64,000 nucleotides of DNA from Alicycliphilus denitrificans K601 (GCF_000204645.1 NC_015422.1:1753001-1817000); one strand, 5' to 3'; shown: positions 1 to 10,365, counted from the stretch's first letter. Notes: generated from the sequence alone by a model not told the origin. Translations and numbers: made by a program.

Positions 1-194
1 TGGCCGGGGCGGATTCCGACCGGCTGGCCGCGGACATCGACTGGCATGCGTCCGCAGAGGCGCCGGACAAGGGGGGCTGGACGCGCGCCGCCCTACTTGC
101 CGCCGCTGCCGGCCTGGCGGGCGTGGCCCTGGGGCTGTGGGCCTGGCTGCGCAGCCGCCGCAGCGCCGCCGCGCGTACGGGAGGTGCCGCATGA
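1..194 (+). CDS. C-terminal end of an unidentified membrane-anchored protein (partial)
   Basis: The third forward frame is open from the window edge to a TGA at 192-194. The visible 63 or so residues contain one hydrophobic segment rich in Ala, Leu and Gly (about 20 residues) followed by a short Arg-rich tail, which looks like a single C-terminal membrane anchor with a cytoplasmic basic end. Its stop overlaps the start of the RND adaptor by the four-base ATGA arrangement, so it is very probably the upstream gene of the same operon. The family cannot be told from this fragment. It may be a periplasmic or membrane accessory protein of the metal efflux system, but that is only inferred from position. 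Confidence 0.6.
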   Translation, partial: AGADSDRLAADIDWHASAEAPDKGGWTRAALLAAAAGLAGVALGLWAWLRSRRSAAARTGGAA

Positions 195-1303
195 GCCGCC
201 GCCTCTACATGCGCGCCGTGGCCTGCCTGCTCGCCACCGCCCTGGCCCTGCCGCTGGCCGCGCCGGCCCATGAAGGCCACGACGAGGCAGCGCCCGCCGC
301 CGTCGGCGAGAGCCCGCGCCGCCAGCCCGACGGCAGCGTCTTCGTGCCCAAGAGCGTGCAGCGCCAGATGAACCTGCGCGCCCTGGCCGCGGCGGCGGGC
401 GAGTACCCGCAGGCCTTCGAGCTGGCGGGCACCGTGGCCATGGATCCCAACGCCGGCGGCAAGGTGCAGGCCGCTCTGGCCGGGCGGCTGCAGGCCGGCC
501 CCCAGGGGCTGCCCGTGCCGGGCCAGAGCGTGAAGAAGGGCCAGGTGCTGGCCTACGTGGTGCCCACGGCGGGGGCGATAGAGCGCTCGAACCAGCTCGC
601 GCAGCAGGCCGAGCTGCGCGCCGCCCAGGCCCTGGCGCAGAGGCGCGTGGCGCGCCTGCGCGAACTGGCCGACACCGTGGCGCGCAAGGACATCGAGGCG
701 GCGGAGAGCGAACTGCACAGCCTCACCCAGCGCCTGGCCGCCGTGGGCGCCGGCCTTGCGCAGCGCGATGCGCTGGTGGCGCCGGTGTCGGGCGTGATCG
801 CCTCCAGCAACGCCGTGGCGGGGCAGGTGGTGGACGCGCGCGAGCTGATCTTCGAAGTGGTGGACCCCGCGCGCCTGCGCATAGAGGCGCTGGCCTACGA
901 GCCGGCCCAGGCGCAGGACATCGCCTCCGCCCACCTGGCCCTGGACGGCCAGGCCGTACCGCTGCGCTTCGTGGGCGCGGCGCGCAGTCTGCGCGAGCAG
1001 GCCCTGCCGCTGTTCTTTGCCGGCGACGCCCAGGCTCTGGGCAGCCTCGCCCTGGGCCAGCCCGTGCGCCTGGTGGTGCAGACGCGATCGCGCGTGGCCG
1101 GGGTGCGCGTGCCCATGGCCGCGCTGCAGCGCAACCCCTCCAACCAGAGCATCGTCTGGGTCAAGACCGCGGCCGAGCAGTTCGTCCCGCGCGTCGTCGG
1201 CTACCTGCCGCTCGATGGCGTGAGCGTGGCCGTGATCCAGGGCCTGGCGGCTGGCGAGCGCGTGGCCACCCAGGGCGCGGCGCTCATCAACCAAGTGCGC
1301 TGA
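191..1303 (+). CDS. RND efflux periplasmic adaptor (HlyD/MFP family)
   Basis: This is the periplasmic membrane-fusion subunit that would link the inner-membrane RND pump encoded immediately downstream to an outer-membrane channel. The ATG at 191 overlaps the preceding stop (ATGA) and gives 370 residues with an N-terminal signal sequence ending near an Ala-rich cleavage site. A His/Asp/Glu-rich stretch (AHEGHDEA) follows directly, which often occurs in metal-efflux adaptors and could bind metal. The middle shows a lipoyl-like hairpin interrupted by an Ala/Leu/Arg-rich coiled coil (about residues 125-190), then beta-barrel segments. The pump gene starts 13 bases after the stop. The pump class suggests metal export, but the substrate is not shown. 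Confidence 0.88.
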   Translation: MSRRLYMRAVACLLATALALPLAAPAHEGHDEAAPAAVGESPRRQPDGSVFVPKSVQRQMNLRALAAAAGEYPQAFELAGTVAMDPNAGGKVQAALAGRLQAGPQGLPVPGQSVKKGQVLAYVVPTAGAIERSNQLAQQAELRAAQALAQRRVARLRELADTVARKDIEAAESELHSLTQRLAAVGAGLAQRDALVAPVSGVIASSNAVAGQVVDARELIFEVVDPARLRIEALAYEPAQAQDIASAHLALDGQAVPLRFVGAARSLREQALPLFFAGDAQALGSLALGQPVRLVVQTRSRVAGVRVPMAALQRNPSNQSIVWVKTAAEQFVPRVVGYLPLDGVSVAVIQGLAAGERVATQGAALINQVR

Positions 1304-1316
1304 AGGAGCCCGCGAC

Positions 1317-4300
1317 ATGTTCAAGTGGCTCTTGGAAAACAGCCTGGCCAACCGGCTGCTGGTCCTGGCGACGGCGGCGGTGCTCATGGCCTACGGCGCG
1401 TTCACCCTTTCGCGCACGCCGGTCGATGTGTTTCCCGACCTCAACAAGCCCACCGTGACCCTGATGGCCGAGGCCGGCGGCATGGCGGCCCAGGAGGTCG
1501 AGCAGCTCATCACCTTTGTGCTGGAGACCTCCATGAACGGCCTTCCCGGCGTGGAGAGCGTGCGCTCCACGTCGAGCGCCGGCCTGTCCTTCGTCTACGT
1601 CACCTTCGACTGGAGCGTGGACATCTTCCGCGCCCGGCAGATGGTGGCTGAGCGCCTTGCGGCGATGGAGGAGGCGCTGCCCCCGGGCATCACGCCGACC
1701 ATGGGGCCGGTGAGTTCCATCATGGGCGAGATCATGCAAGTGGCGATTCCCATCGACCCCGCGCGCACCACGTCCATGGCCGTGCGCGAGTACGCCGACT
1801 GGGTGCTGCGCCCGCGCCTGCTGGCCATCCCCGGCGTGGCGCAGGTGATACCGATCGGCGGCGAGGTGCGCCAGTTCCAGGTGCAGCCCGACACGGCGCG
1901 CATGGCGCAGCTGGGCATCACGCACGAGCAGCTGACGGCCGCGCTCAAGGGCTTTTCGGCCAATACCTCGGGGGGCTTCCTGGAGCTCAACGGACGCGAG
2001 TACCTGATCCGCCACCTGGGCCAGACCACGCGCCTGCAGGACTTGCAGAACCTGGCACTGGCCGCGCCCAACGGCCAGAGCCTGCTGCTGCGCCAGGTGG
2101 CCGAGGTCAGCTTCGCCGCTGCCACCAAGCGTGGCGATGCGGGCTTCGAGGGCGGCCCCGCCGTGATCTTGGGCATACAGAAGCAGCCCACGGCCGACAC
2201 CATCGCGCTCACCGGGCGCATCGAGGCGGCCCTGGCCGGGCTGGAGAAATCCCTGCCCGAGGGCATGCAGGCGCCGCGCGTCACCTTCCGCCAGGCGAGC
2301 TTCATCGAGGCCTCGGTACACACCCTGCAGGGCAAGCTGATTGGCGCCTCGGTGTTCGTGGCGGTGATCCTGTTCGTCTTCCTGGGCACGCTGCGGCCCA
2401 CGGTGATCGCGCTCACGGCCATACCGGTCTCCATCCTTGTTTCCGCGCTGGTGTTCCGCTACTTCGGCCTGTCGATCAACACTATGACGCTGGGAGGACT
2501 GGCGATCGCCATCGGCGGCCTGGTGGACGACGCCGTGGTGGACGTGGAGAACGTGCTGCGCCGGCTGAAGATGGACCGGCAGAAGAAACCCGGCATGCGG
2601 CTGCACCCCATCGAGGTGGTCAAGCTTGCCTCCATGGAGGTGCGCACGGGCATCGTCTACGCCACGGCCATCATCGTGCTGGTGTTCCTGCCGCTGTTCG
2701 CGCTGCCGGGCATAGAGGGGCGGCTGTTCGTGCCGCTGGGCGTGGCCTTCATCGTCTCGACGCTGGCTTCGCTCCTGGTGTCGGTCACGGTCACGCCGGT
2801 GCTGGCCTTCTACCTGCTGCCGCGCATGAAGAACCTCGACCACGGCGACACGCGCCTGCTGGCCTGGCTCAAGGCGCGCTACCGCAGCGGCCTGCAGGCG
2901 GTGCTGAACCGCCCGCGGCAGGCGGTGGCGGCGGGGGCGTTGGCGGTGCTGGCTGCGGCGGCGGCCGTGCCGCTGTTTCCCACCACGTTCCTGCCGCCGT
3001 TCAACGAGGGCACGCTGCTCATCGGCATGCGCCTGAATCCGGGTGTGACCCTGGCAGAATCCACGGCCCTGGCCAGCCAGGCCGAGCGCCTGGTGCGCGA
3101 GGTGCCCGAGGTCACCCGCGTGGGGCGGCGCAGCGGCCGCGCCGAGCTCGACGAGCATGCCGAGGGCGTGCATGTCAGCGAGCTGGACGTGGGCCTGCTG
3201 CCCGCTTCCGAGATGCGCCGCAGCATGGGCGAGGTGCAGGCCGACATCCGCGCGCGCCTGGCGCCGTTGCCCGCGGCCATCTCCATGGGGCAGCCGATCT
3301 CGCACCGCATAGACCACATGCTCTCGGGCGTGCGCTCGCAAATCGCCATCAAGCTGTTCGGCGAAGACCTCGACACGCTGCGCGGCCAGGCGGAAAGCCT
3401 GCGCACGCGCTTGTCGGGCATAGCCGGCCTGGCCGACCTGGAGGTGGAGAAGCAGGTGCTGGCGCCGCAGATCACGGTGCGCGTGGACTATGCCGCCGCC
3501 GCCCAGTACGGCGTGAGCGCGGCCCAGGTGCTGGCCACCCTGCAAGGCCTGGTGGAGGGCGAGAAGATCGCGCAGATCGTCGAGGGCGGGCGCCGCTTCG
3601 CCCTGGTGGTGCGCCTGCCGGACAGCGCGCGCGCGCCCGGCGGGCTGGCGCAGCTGCTACTCGACACTCCCCGCGGGCGCGTGCCCCTGTCGCGCCTGGC
3701 CAGCATCGAGGAGGGCGACGGCCCGAACCAGATCAGCCGTGACGACGGGCGCCGGCGCATCGTGCTGTCGGCCAACGCCCAGGGGCGGCCGCTCTCGGAC
3801 GTGGTGGCCGACATCCGCGCCGTGGTGGACGGGACCCGCCTGCCCGAGGGCTACTTCATCACCCTGGGCGGGCAGTTCCAGGCGCAGGAGGAGGCCAGCC
3901 GTCTCGTCGCGATGCTGGCCGTCGTCTCGCTGGCGCTGATGTTCGTCGTGCTCTATGCGCGCTACCAGTCGGCGCGGCTGTCGGCCCTCATCATGGCCAA
4001 CATCCCGCTGGCGCTGGTGGGCGCGGTGCTGGGGCTGTGGATCTCGGGCCAGCCGCTGTCGGTGGCGGCGCTGATCGGCTTCATCACGCTGGCGGGCATC
4101 TCGGTGCGCAACGGCATCCTGAAGGTCAGCCACTACCTGAACCTGATGCGCACCGAGGGCGAGGGCTTCGACCACGCCATGATCCTGCGCGGCTCCCTGG
4201 AGCGCCTGAGCCCCGTGCTCATGACGGCCCTGGTGACGGCTTTCGCCCTGGCGCCCCTGCTGTTCGAGGCCGAGCGTCCGGGCACCGAGATACTGCATCC

Positions 4301-4436
4301 GGTGGCGGTGGTGATCTTCTCGGGGCTGGTCAGCTCGACCTTGCTCGACACCTTCCTCACCCCGGCGCTGTTCTGGCTCCTTGGCCGGCGCGACGCCGAA
4401 CGCCTGCTCGACGACAAGCGCACCGAGGCATTCTGA
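1317..4436 (+). CDS. Heavy-metal-type RND efflux permease (CusA/CzcA-like)
   Basis: This is an inner-membrane proton-driven RND pump of 1039 residues, the normal length for the family. It shows the two RND repeats, each with an N-terminal membrane helix, a large periplasmic loop and a run of five helices. The fourth helix carries GLVDDAVVDVENV with Asp404-Asp405, the position of the proton-relay acids in heavy-metal RND pumps. The start MFKWLLENSLANRLL and the early VDVFPDLN motif are typical of the CusA/CzcA branch. It forms an operon with the adaptor at 191. No outer-membrane factor gene is visible in the window. The specific ion (Cu/Ag versus Zn/Co/Cd) cannot be assigned by reading alone. 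Confidence 0.9.
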   Translation: MFKWLLENSLANRLLVLATAAVLMAYGAFTLSRTPVDVFPDLNKPTVTLMAEAGGMAAQEVEQLITFVLETSMNGLPGVESVRSTSSAGLSFVYVTFDWSVDIFRARQMVAERLAAMEEALPPGITPTMGPVSSIMGEIMQVAIPIDPARTTSMAVREYADWVLRPRLLAIPGVAQVIPIGGEVRQFQVQPDTARMAQLGITHEQLTAALKGFSANTSGGFLELNGREYLIRHLGQTTRLQDLQNLALAAPNGQSLLLRQVAEVSFAAATKRGDAGFEGGPAVILGIQKQPTADTIALTGRIEAALAGLEKSLPEGMQAPRVTFRQASFIEASVHTLQGKLIGASVFVAVILFVFLGTLRPTVIALTAIPVSILVSALVFRYFGLSINTMTLGGLAIAIGGLVDDAVVDVENVLRRLKMDRQKKPGMRLHPIEVVKLASMEVRTGIVYATAIIVLVFLPLFALPGIEGRLFVPLGVAFIVSTLASLLVSVTVTPVLAFYLLPRMKNLDHGDTRLLAWLKARYRSGLQAVLNRPRQAVAAGALAVLAAAAAVPLFPTTFLPPFNEGTLLIGMRLNPGVTLAESTALASQAERLVREVPEVTRVGRRSGRAELDEHAEGVHVSELDVGLLPASEMRRSMGEVQADIRARLAPLPAAISMGQPISHRIDHMLSGVRSQIAIKLFGEDLDTLRGQAESLRTRLSGIAGLADLEVEKQVLAPQITVRVDYAAAAQYGVSAAQVLATLQGLVEGEKIAQIVEGGRRFALVVRLPDSARAPGGLAQLLLDTPRGRVPLSRLASIEEGDGPNQISRDDGRRRIVLSANAQGRPLSDVVADIRAVVDGTRLPEGYFITLGGQFQAQEEASRLVAMLAVVSLALMFVVLYARYQSARLSALIMANIPLALVGAVLGLWISGQPLSVAALIGFITLAGISVRNGILKVSHYLNLMRTEGEGFDHAMILRGSLERLSPVLMTALVTAFALAPLLFEAERPGTEILHPVAVVIFSGLVSSTLLDTFLTPALFWLLGRRDAERLLDDKRTEAF

Positions 4437-4469
4437 CGCAGCCCTGGCCCCGGCCCGGCGGACTGGAAC

Positions 4470-5300
4470 TCAATACACCAGCCGCTCGGGCCGCACCTCC
4501 TGCAGGATGGTGGTGGCGATCTCCTCGATGCTCTTGGTCGTGGTGGAGAGCCAGCGTATGCCCGCGCGGCGCATCATGGCCTCGGCCTCGTTGACTTCGT
4601 AGCGGCAGTTGGCCAGGTCGGCGTAGCGCGAGTTCGGGCGTCGCTCGTTGCGGATCTCGGACAGGCGCTCGGGCTGGATGGTCAGACCGAAGATCTTCTT
4701 GCGGTAGGGCATGAGCGCGGGCGGCAGCTGGCGGCGCTCGAAGTCCTCCGGGATCAGCGGGTAGTTCGCCACCTTCAGGCCGCATTGCATGGCCAGGTAC
4801 AGACTGGTGGGCGTCTTGCCGCTGCGCGAGACGCCGATCAGGATCACGTCCGCCCCCTCCAGGTCGCGGTGGCTCTGGCCGTCGTCGTGGTCCAGGCTGA
4901 AGTTGATCGCCTCGATGCGGTCGAGGTACTCCTTGGAGCGCGTGATGTCGGAGAAGCGCCCCACGCGGTGCAGCGACTTGATGCCCAGCTCCTGCTCCAG
5001 CGGGCGCACGAAGGTGCCGAACATGTCCATCAGCATGCCCTTGCAGCCCTCCTGTATCACCCTGAGCACGTCCATGTTCACGAGCGTGGTGAAGATGATG
5101 GGCTTCCTGCCCTCCAGCTCCGCCGTGTGGTTGACCTGGCGCACGGCCTGGTGCGCCTTGTCCACGGTGTCCACGAAAGGCAGGCGCACGTGGCGCGGCC
5201 TCATGTCGAACTGGGCCAGGATGGCATTGCCGAAGGTCTCGGCCGTGATACCGGTGCCGTCGGAGATGTAGAACACGGTGCGCGTGTGCATGGGCAGCAT
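4470..5300 (-). CDS. ppsR: PEP synthase regulatory protein (bifunctional kinase/pyrophosphorylase)
   Basis: This is a DUF299/PSRP family protein. By family knowledge it switches PEP synthase off by ADP-dependent phosphorylation of a threonine next to the catalytic histidine, and on again by phosphate-dependent removal. Visible motifs are the N-terminal [13 protein letters not shown] and a P-loop-like [11 protein letters not shown] in the second half. The ATG at 5300 ([11 protein letters not shown]) gives 276 residues, near the family's usual length. An upstream in-frame ATG at 5357 would add a Pro/Arg-rich leader unlike the family, so I did not use it. The gene is divergent from ppsA, its expected target, across about 220 bases. 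Confidence 0.95.
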   Translation of the reverse strand: MLPMHTRTVFYISDGTGITAETFGNAILAQFDMRPRHVRLPFVDTVDKAHQAVRQVNHTAELEGRKPIIFTTLVNMDVLRVIQEGCKGMLMDMFGTFVRPLEQELGIKSLHRVGRFSDITRSKEYLDRIEAINFSLDHDDGQSHRDLEGADVILIGVSRSGKTPTSLYLAMQCGLKVANYPLIPEDFERRQLPPALMPYRKKIFGLTIQPERLSEIRNERRPNSRYADLANCRYEVNEAEAMMRRAGIRWLSTTTKSIEEIATTILQEVRPERLVY

Positions 5301-5522
5301 GGACAGGGGGCGGGTAGGGTTGAACGAGGGGCGGCTGCGGCGGGGCGTGCGCGGCATCGGGCTGCGCCCCTACAATGGCGCCCATTATTCCCAATTTCTC
5401 CCCATGCACCGCGCCGGCCCACAACCACAACAGCAAAGCCGTGGCCGCTGCATGGGCGACCGCCTGAGGCATCTCCCAGCCTGTGCAGGCGCAGACCCGG
5501 TTTCAACTTCTGGAGCTTTCCC
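5301..5522. promoter_or_regulatory. Divergent ppsR/ppsA intergenic region
   Basis: About 220 bases separate the two start codons and must hold both promoters. I see no convincing operator or conserved dyad, and no strong -35/-10 pair can be named with confidence. The ppsA start is preceded by a purine-rich stretch (GGAGC) at a reasonable Shine-Dalgarno distance. Confidence 0.45.
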
Positions 5523-7913
5523 ATGTCTGCACGTTTCGAGGCGACCGCCCTGGTCGTACCGTTTGAAAACCTGAGAATGAGCGACGTCGAGGTCGTCGGC
5601 GGCAAGAACGCCAGCCTCGGCGAGATGATCTCGCAGCTGCCCCAAGGGGTGCGCGTGCCCACCGGCTTCGCCACCACGGCGCACGCTTTCCGCGAGTTCC
5701 TGAAGTACGAGGGCCTGGCGGACCGCATCAGCGCCCGCCTGGCCAGGCTCGATACCGAAGACGTGCGCGCCCTGGCCGAGGCCGGTGCCGAGATCCGCGG
5801 CTGGGTCGAGGCCCAGCCCTTCCCGGCAGACCTGGAAAAGGCCGTGCGCGAGGCCTTCGCTCGGCTTTGCGGCGGCAACGAGCAGGCCAGCTTCGCCGTG
5901 CGCTCCTCGGCCACGGCGGAAGACCTGCCGGACGCCTCGTTCGCGGGCCAGCAGGAGACCTTCCTGAACGTCGTCGGCATCGAGGACGTGCTGCACAAGA
6001 TGAAGGAGGTGTTCGCCAGCCTCTACAACGACCGCGCCATCAGCTACCGCGTGCACAAGGGCTTCGCGCACGACGTGGTGGCCCTGTCGGCCGGCGTTCA
6101 GCGCATGGTGCGCTCCGACCTGGGCGCGGCCGGCGTGATGTTCACCATCGACACCGAGAGCGGCTTCGAGGACGTGGTCTTCATCACCAGTAGCTACGGC
6201 CTGGGCGAGACCGTGGTGCAGGGCGCCGTGAACCCCGACGAGTTCTACGTGCACAAGCCCATGCTCAAGGCCGGCAAAAAGGCCGTGATCCGCCGCAGCC
6301 TGGGCAGCAAGCTGATCCAGATGGTGTTCGCCAGCCCCGAGGAAAAGGCGGCCACCGGCAAGCTGGTCAAGACCATCGACGTGGCGACCGAGCAGCGCAA
6401 CCGCTATTCGCTGACCGACGCCGATGTGCAGCAGCTCGCGCAGTACGCGCTGGTGATCGAGCAGCACTACGGCCGCCCCATGGACATCGAGTGGGGCAAG
6501 GACGGCCAGGACGGCCAGCTCTACATCCTGCAGGCCCGCCCCGAGACGGTGAAGAGCCAGGCCAAGGGCCAGGCCGAGCAGCGCTACAAGCTCAAGGGCC
6601 ATGGGCAGGTGCTGGCCGAGGGCCGCGCCATCGGCCAGAAGATAGGCACCGGCCCGGTGCGCCTGATCCACGACATCCGCGAGATGGACAAGGTGCAGCC
6701 GGGCGACGTGCTGGTCACCGACATGACCGACCCCAACTGGGAGCCGGTGATGAAGCGCGCCAGCGCCATCGTCACCAACCGCGGCGGGCGCACCTGCCAC
6801 GCCGCCATCATCGCGCGCGAGCTGGGCATTCCCGCCGTCGTGGGCTGCGGCCACGCGACCGACCGGCTCAAGGACGGCACCCTGGTGACGGTGAGCTGCG
6901 CCGAGGGGGACACCGGCAAGATCTACGACGGCCTGCTGGAGACCGAGGTGACCGAGGTGCAGCGCGGCGAGATGCCGCAGATCGCCACCAAGATCATGAT
7001 GAACGTGGGCAACCCGCAGCTCGCCTTCGACTTCGCCCAGCTGCCGAACGAGGGCGTCGGCCTGGCGCGCCTGGAGTTCATCATCAACAACAACATCGGC
7101 GTGCACCCCAAGGCCATCCTGGACTACCCCGCCGTCGATGCCGACCTGAAGAAGGCCGTGGAATCCGTGGCCCGGGGCCATGCCAGCCCCCGCGCGTTCT
7201 ACGTGGACAAGGTGGCCGAGGGCGTGGCGACGATCGCCGCCGCGTTCTGGCCCAAGCCCGTCATCGTGCGCCTGTCGGACTTCAAGTCCAACGAGTACCG
7301 CAAGCTCATCGGCGGCAGCCGCTACGAGCCCGAGGAAGAGAACCCCATGCTGGGCTTCCGCGGCGCGGCGCGCTACATCAGCGAGGACTTCGGCGAGGCC
7401 TTCGCCATGGAATGCGAGGCCCTCAAGCGCGTGCGCAACGACATGGGCCTGACCAACGTGCAGGTCATGGTGCCCTTCGTGCGCACCCTGGGCCAGGCCG
7501 ACCGCGTGACGCAGCTGCTGGCAGAGCACGGCCTCAGGCGCGGCGAGAACGACCTCAAGCTCATCATGATGTGCGAGGTGCCCAGCAACGCCGTGCTGGC
7601 CGACGAGTTCCTGCAGTTCTTCGACGGCTTCTCGGTGGGCTCCAACGACCTGACCCAGCTCACCCTGGGGCTGGACCGCGACTCGGGCCTGGAGCTGCTG
7701 GCGAAGGACTTCGACGAACGCGACCCGGCCGTGCGCGCGCTGCTCAAGCGCGCCATCGAGGCCTGCAAGCGCCAGGGCAAGTACGTGGGCATCTGCGGCC
7801 AGGGGCCCAGCGACCACCCGGACTTCGCCCTGTGGCTGGCGGGCGAGGGCATCACGTCGATCTCGCTGAACCCGGACAGCGTGATCGACACCTGGCAGAA
7901 GCTGGCCGGCTGA
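5523..7913 (+). CDS. ppsA: Phosphoenolpyruvate synthase
   Basis: PEP synthase (pyruvate, water dikinase) converts pyruvate, ATP and water to PEP, AMP and phosphate, the entry step of gluconeogenesis from three-carbon acids. The ATG at 5523 gives 796 residues, as in other bacteria. The N-terminal ATP-binding domain starts with [12 protein letters not shown]. The swivelling phosphohistidine domain has [15 protein letters not shown] with the catalytic histidine at residue 426. The C-terminal PEP-binding barrel includes [17 protein letters not shown] and the GICGQ motif. The divergent ppsR encodes its regulator. A small symporter gene begins 16 bases after the stop, so uptake of an organic acid may be co-transcribed with gluconeogenesis. 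Confidence 0.97.
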   Translation: MSARFEATALVVPFENLRMSDVEVVGGKNASLGEMISQLPQGVRVPTGFATTAHAFREFLKYEGLADRISARLARLDTEDVRALAEAGAEIRGWVEAQPFPADLEKAVREAFARLCGGNEQASFAVRSSATAEDLPDASFAGQQETFLNVVGIEDVLHKMKEVFASLYNDRAISYRVHKGFAHDVVALSAGVQRMVRSDLGAAGVMFTIDTESGFEDVVFITSSYGLGETVVQGAVNPDEFYVHKPMLKAGKKAVIRRSLGSKLIQMVFASPEEKAATGKLVKTIDVATEQRNRYSLTDADVQQLAQYALVIEQHYGRPMDIEWGKDGQDGQLYILQARPETVKSQAKGQAEQRYKLKGHGQVLAEGRAIGQKIGTGPVRLIHDIREMDKVQPGDVLVTDMTDPNWEPVMKRASAIVTNRGGRTCHAAIIARELGIPAVVGCGHATDRLKDGTLVTVSCAEGDTGKIYDGLLETEVTEVQRGEMPQIATKIMMNVGNPQLAFDFAQLPNEGVGLARLEFIINNNIGVHPKAILDYPAVDADLKKAVESVARGHASPRAFYVDKVAEGVATIAAAFWPKPVIVRLSDFKSNEYRKLIGGSRYEPEEENPMLGFRGAARYISEDFGEAFAMECEALKRVRNDMGLTNVQVMVPFVRTLGQADRVTQLLAEHGLRRGENDLKLIMMCEVPSNAVLADEFLQFFDGFSVGSNDLTQLTLGLDRDSGLELLAKDFDERDPAVRALLKRAIEACKRQGKYVGICGQGPSDHPDFALWLAGEGITSISLNPDSVIDTWQKLAG

Positions 7914-7929
7914 CGGCCACCGCCGCGCC

Positions 7930-8247
7930 ATGCCGCACCGCAGGACGCTCACGCACGACGAGCACGCGGGGGCGCCGTTCGCCCCCGACCTGCACGACGC
8001 GCGCCACCTGTGGCTCAAGGCCGGGCTGCTGCTCGTCTGGGCGCTGGTGTCGTTCGTCGCCTGCTTCTTCGCGCGCGACCTGCAGTTCGCGGTGGGGCAG
8101 TGGCAGCTGAGCTACTGGATCGCCTCCCAGGGGGCGGTGCTGATGTTCATCGCCATCGTCTGCGTCTACTGCGCGGCGATGAGCCACTTCGAGCGGCAGG
8201 ACAGGGCCGCGCAGCACAAGGCCGCCGAGGCACGGGCGCATGACTGA
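7930..8247 (+). CDS. Sodium:solute symporter small subunit (DUF4212 family)
   Basis: This is a 105-residue protein with two strongly hydrophobic segments (about residues 30-50 and 63-85) and a charged C-terminus. That is the size and topology of the DUF4212/TIGR03647 small subunit, which is found only beside a large symporter of the ActP-like VC_2705 subfamily. Its stop overlaps the start of that large subunit by eight bases (ATGACTGA), indicating translational coupling. It probably stabilises or is required by the partner. The transported substrate, perhaps acetate, lactate or another short acid, is inferred only from family and from the gluconeogenic neighbour ppsA. Confidence 0.88.
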   Translation: MPHRRTLTHDEHAGAPFAPDLHDARHLWLKAGLLLVWALVSFVACFFARDLQFAVGQWQLSYWIASQGAVLMFIAIVCVYCAAMSHFERQDRAAQHKAAEARAHD

Positions 8248-10324
8248 GCGTGGCGCAGGGCGCTCCTACATGGCGCGCCTGAACCGCATCGTCGCGCTGT
8301 ACATCGCGGGCCTGCTGGGCTTCCTGGCGCTGATGGCCTGGGCCGAGCAGAACGGCCTGTCGCGCCAGTGGATAGGGCCCATCTTCCTGTTCCTGACGGT
8401 GATGGTCTATGCCGCCATCGGCGTCTACGGGCGCACCACCGACCCGGACGAGTACTACGTGGCGGGCCGCCGCATCCCTCCCATCTACAACGGCATGGCC
8501 GCGGCCGCGGACTGGATGAGCGCGGCCTCGTTCATCAGCCTGTCGGGGGCTCTGTACCTGCAGGGCTTCTCGGGCACGCCGGACCAGCCCGGCGGCCTGG
8601 CCTACCTGCTGGGCTGGACGGGCGGCTTCGTGCTCGTGGCCATGCTGGTCGCGCCGCACCTGCGGGCCATGAACCTCTACACCATCCCCGACTTCTTCCA
8701 GGTGCGCTATGGCGGGCGCTGGCCGCGCGTCATCGCGGCCCTGTCGGCCGTGCTGTGCTCGTTCACCTACGTGGTGGCGCAGATCTACGGCGTGGGGCTG
8801 ATCGCCTCGCGCCTCACCGGCGTGCAGTTCGAGATCGGCATCATGCTGGGCCTGGGCGGCGTGCTGCTGTGCTCGTTCCTCGGGGGGATGCGGGCCATCA
8901 CCTGGACGCAGGTGGCGCAGTACATGGTGATCCTGCTGGCGTTCCTGATCCCCGTGTCCTGGCTAGCCTACAAGCAGCTGGGCAATCCCGCGGCGCCGGT
9001 GGTGGCGGGGGCCCAGATCGGCAAGATCGCGCAGCTCGAAGAGGGACTGCTGGCCTCGGAGGTCGAGCGCGAGGTCGTGGCCGCCTACCTGGAGCGCGCG
9101 CGCGACTACGAGGAGCGGCTGGCCGACGTGCCCGCAGCGCTTGCGCGCGAGCGCGAGGCCGCGCGCCAGCGCATCCAGCGCCTGCGCGCGCAGAACGCCG
9201 ACGTGGGGCTGATCGTCGCGGCCAGCCGCGAGCTGGCCTCCATGCCGCGCGACGAGGCGGCCGCGCGCGAGCGCTGGACGCGCGAGATGCACGCCAACTA
9301 CGAGCGCGCGCGCGCGCTGGGCGGCCTGCCGCGCCACAGCCAGGCCTTCGCCGGCGACCCGCAGGGCACGCCCGCCGAGCGGCAGGCATTCGAGGACGGG
9401 CGGCGCAACTTCCTGGCGCTGATGTTCTGCCTCATGGTGGGCACGGCGGGCCTGCCGCACCTGCTCACGCGCTACTACACGGTGCCGTCGGTGGCGGGGG
9501 CGCGCACTTCGGTGGCCTGGTCGCTGTTCTTCATCGCCCTGCTGTACCTGAGCGCGCCGGCGCTGGCGGTGCTGGTGAAGTTCGAGGTCATGAACAACCT
9601 CGTGGGCAGCAGTTTTGACCAGCTGCCCAACTGGATGGCGCAGTGGGCGCGCGTGGACGCCTCGCTGCTGTCGGTCGAGGACGTGAACGGCGACGGCATC
9701 GTGCAGTTCGGCGAGATCCGCTTCGGCGCCGACCTCATCATGCTGGCCACGCCCGAGATCGGCGGCATGCCCTACGTCATCTCGGGCCTGGTGGCCGCGG
9801 GCGGGCTGGCCGCGGCGCTGTCCACCGCCGATGGCCTGCTGCTGACCATCAGCAACGCGCTGGTGCGCGACCTGTACTTCCAGGAGACGCGCCGCAGGGC
9901 GTCGCCCGAGCAGCGCGTGATCCTCACCAAGTTCACGCTGCTCACGGTGGCGCTGTCGGCCGCGTTCGTCGCGGCGCTCAAGCCCTCGGAGATCCTGCCC
10001 ATGGTCTCGGCATCGTTCTCGATCGCCGCGTCGGCCTTCGTGCCGGCCATGGTCCTGGGCATCTTCTGGCGCGGCACCACGCGGCACGGCGCCGTGGCCG
10101 GCATGCTGGCGGGCCTGTCGGTCACCATGTACTACCTGCTCGCCCAGGTCGATGGCGTGCGCGAGCTGGTGCCGAAGATGCTGCTCACGGATGGCCTGTG
10201 GTTCGGCATACACCCGATCTCCGCCGGGGTGTTCGGCGTGCCCACGGGCCTGGCGGTGGCCTGGCTCGTCAGCCTGGCCACCCGGCCGGGCAGGCCGCAG
10301 CCCGTGCCGGCGGACGGCCTGTGA
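8240..10324 (+). CDS. Sodium:solute symporter large subunit (ActP-like, VC_2705 subfamily)
   Basis: This 694-residue inner-membrane transporter of the SSS family has many membrane helices and the motif DEYYVAGRRIPPIYNGMAAA near the N-terminus, typical of ActP-like cation/organic-acid symporters. Between helices, about residues 255-385, lies a long hydrophilic insert rich in Glu, Arg and Ala that looks like a helical or coiled-coil hairpin. This is a feature of the VC_2705 subfamily rather than of classical ActP. The ATG at 8240 overlaps the small-subunit gene, and a second in-frame ATG at 8270 is an alternative start. The conserved ALSTADGLLLTISNALVRDLY segment supports the call. The substrate is not determined. 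Confidence 0.92.
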   Translation: MTERGAGRSYMARLNRIVALYIAGLLGFLALMAWAEQNGLSRQWIGPIFLFLTVMVYAAIGVYGRTTDPDEYYVAGRRIPPIYNGMAAAADWMSAASFISLSGALYLQGFSGTPDQPGGLAYLLGWTGGFVLVAMLVAPHLRAMNLYTIPDFFQVRYGGRWPRVIAALSAVLCSFTYVVAQIYGVGLIASRLTGVQFEIGIMLGLGGVLLCSFLGGMRAITWTQVAQYMVILLAFLIPVSWLAYKQLGNPAAPVVAGAQIGKIAQLEEGLLASEVEREVVAAYLERARDYEERLADVPAALAREREAARQRIQRLRAQNADVGLIVAASRELASMPRDEAAARERWTREMHANYERARALGGLPRHSQAFAGDPQGTPAERQAFEDGRRNFLALMFCLMVGTAGLPHLLTRYYTVPSVAGARTSVAWSLFFIALLYLSAPALAVLVKFEVMNNLVGSSFDQLPNWMAQWARVDASLLSVEDVNGDGIVQFGEIRFGADLIMLATPEIGGMPYVISGLVAAGGLAAALSTADGLLLTISNALVRDLYFQETRRRASPEQRVILTKFTLLTVALSAAFVAALKPSEILPMVSASFSIAASAFVPAMVLGIFWRGTTRHGAVAGMLAGLSVTMYYLLAQVDGVRELVPKMLLTDGLWFGIHPISAGVFGVPTGLAVAWLVSLATRPGRPQPVPADGL

Positions 10325-10365
10325 CCCGCGCCCGGCCGCACCTCTGCGCAAGTGGTTTTACGGTT

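Noticed and set aside
1287..3545. A 752-codon open frame on the minus strand across the RND permease gene
   Set aside because: It has His/Arg/Gln-rich low-complexity composition and lies opposite a clear RND pump. Such antisense frames are common in GC-rich DNA.
5385..8018. An 877-codon minus-strand open frame opposite ppsA
   Set aside because: The composition is that of a codon-shadow (Val/Leu/His/Gln-rich), with no domain. The plus strand encodes an unmistakable PEP synthase.
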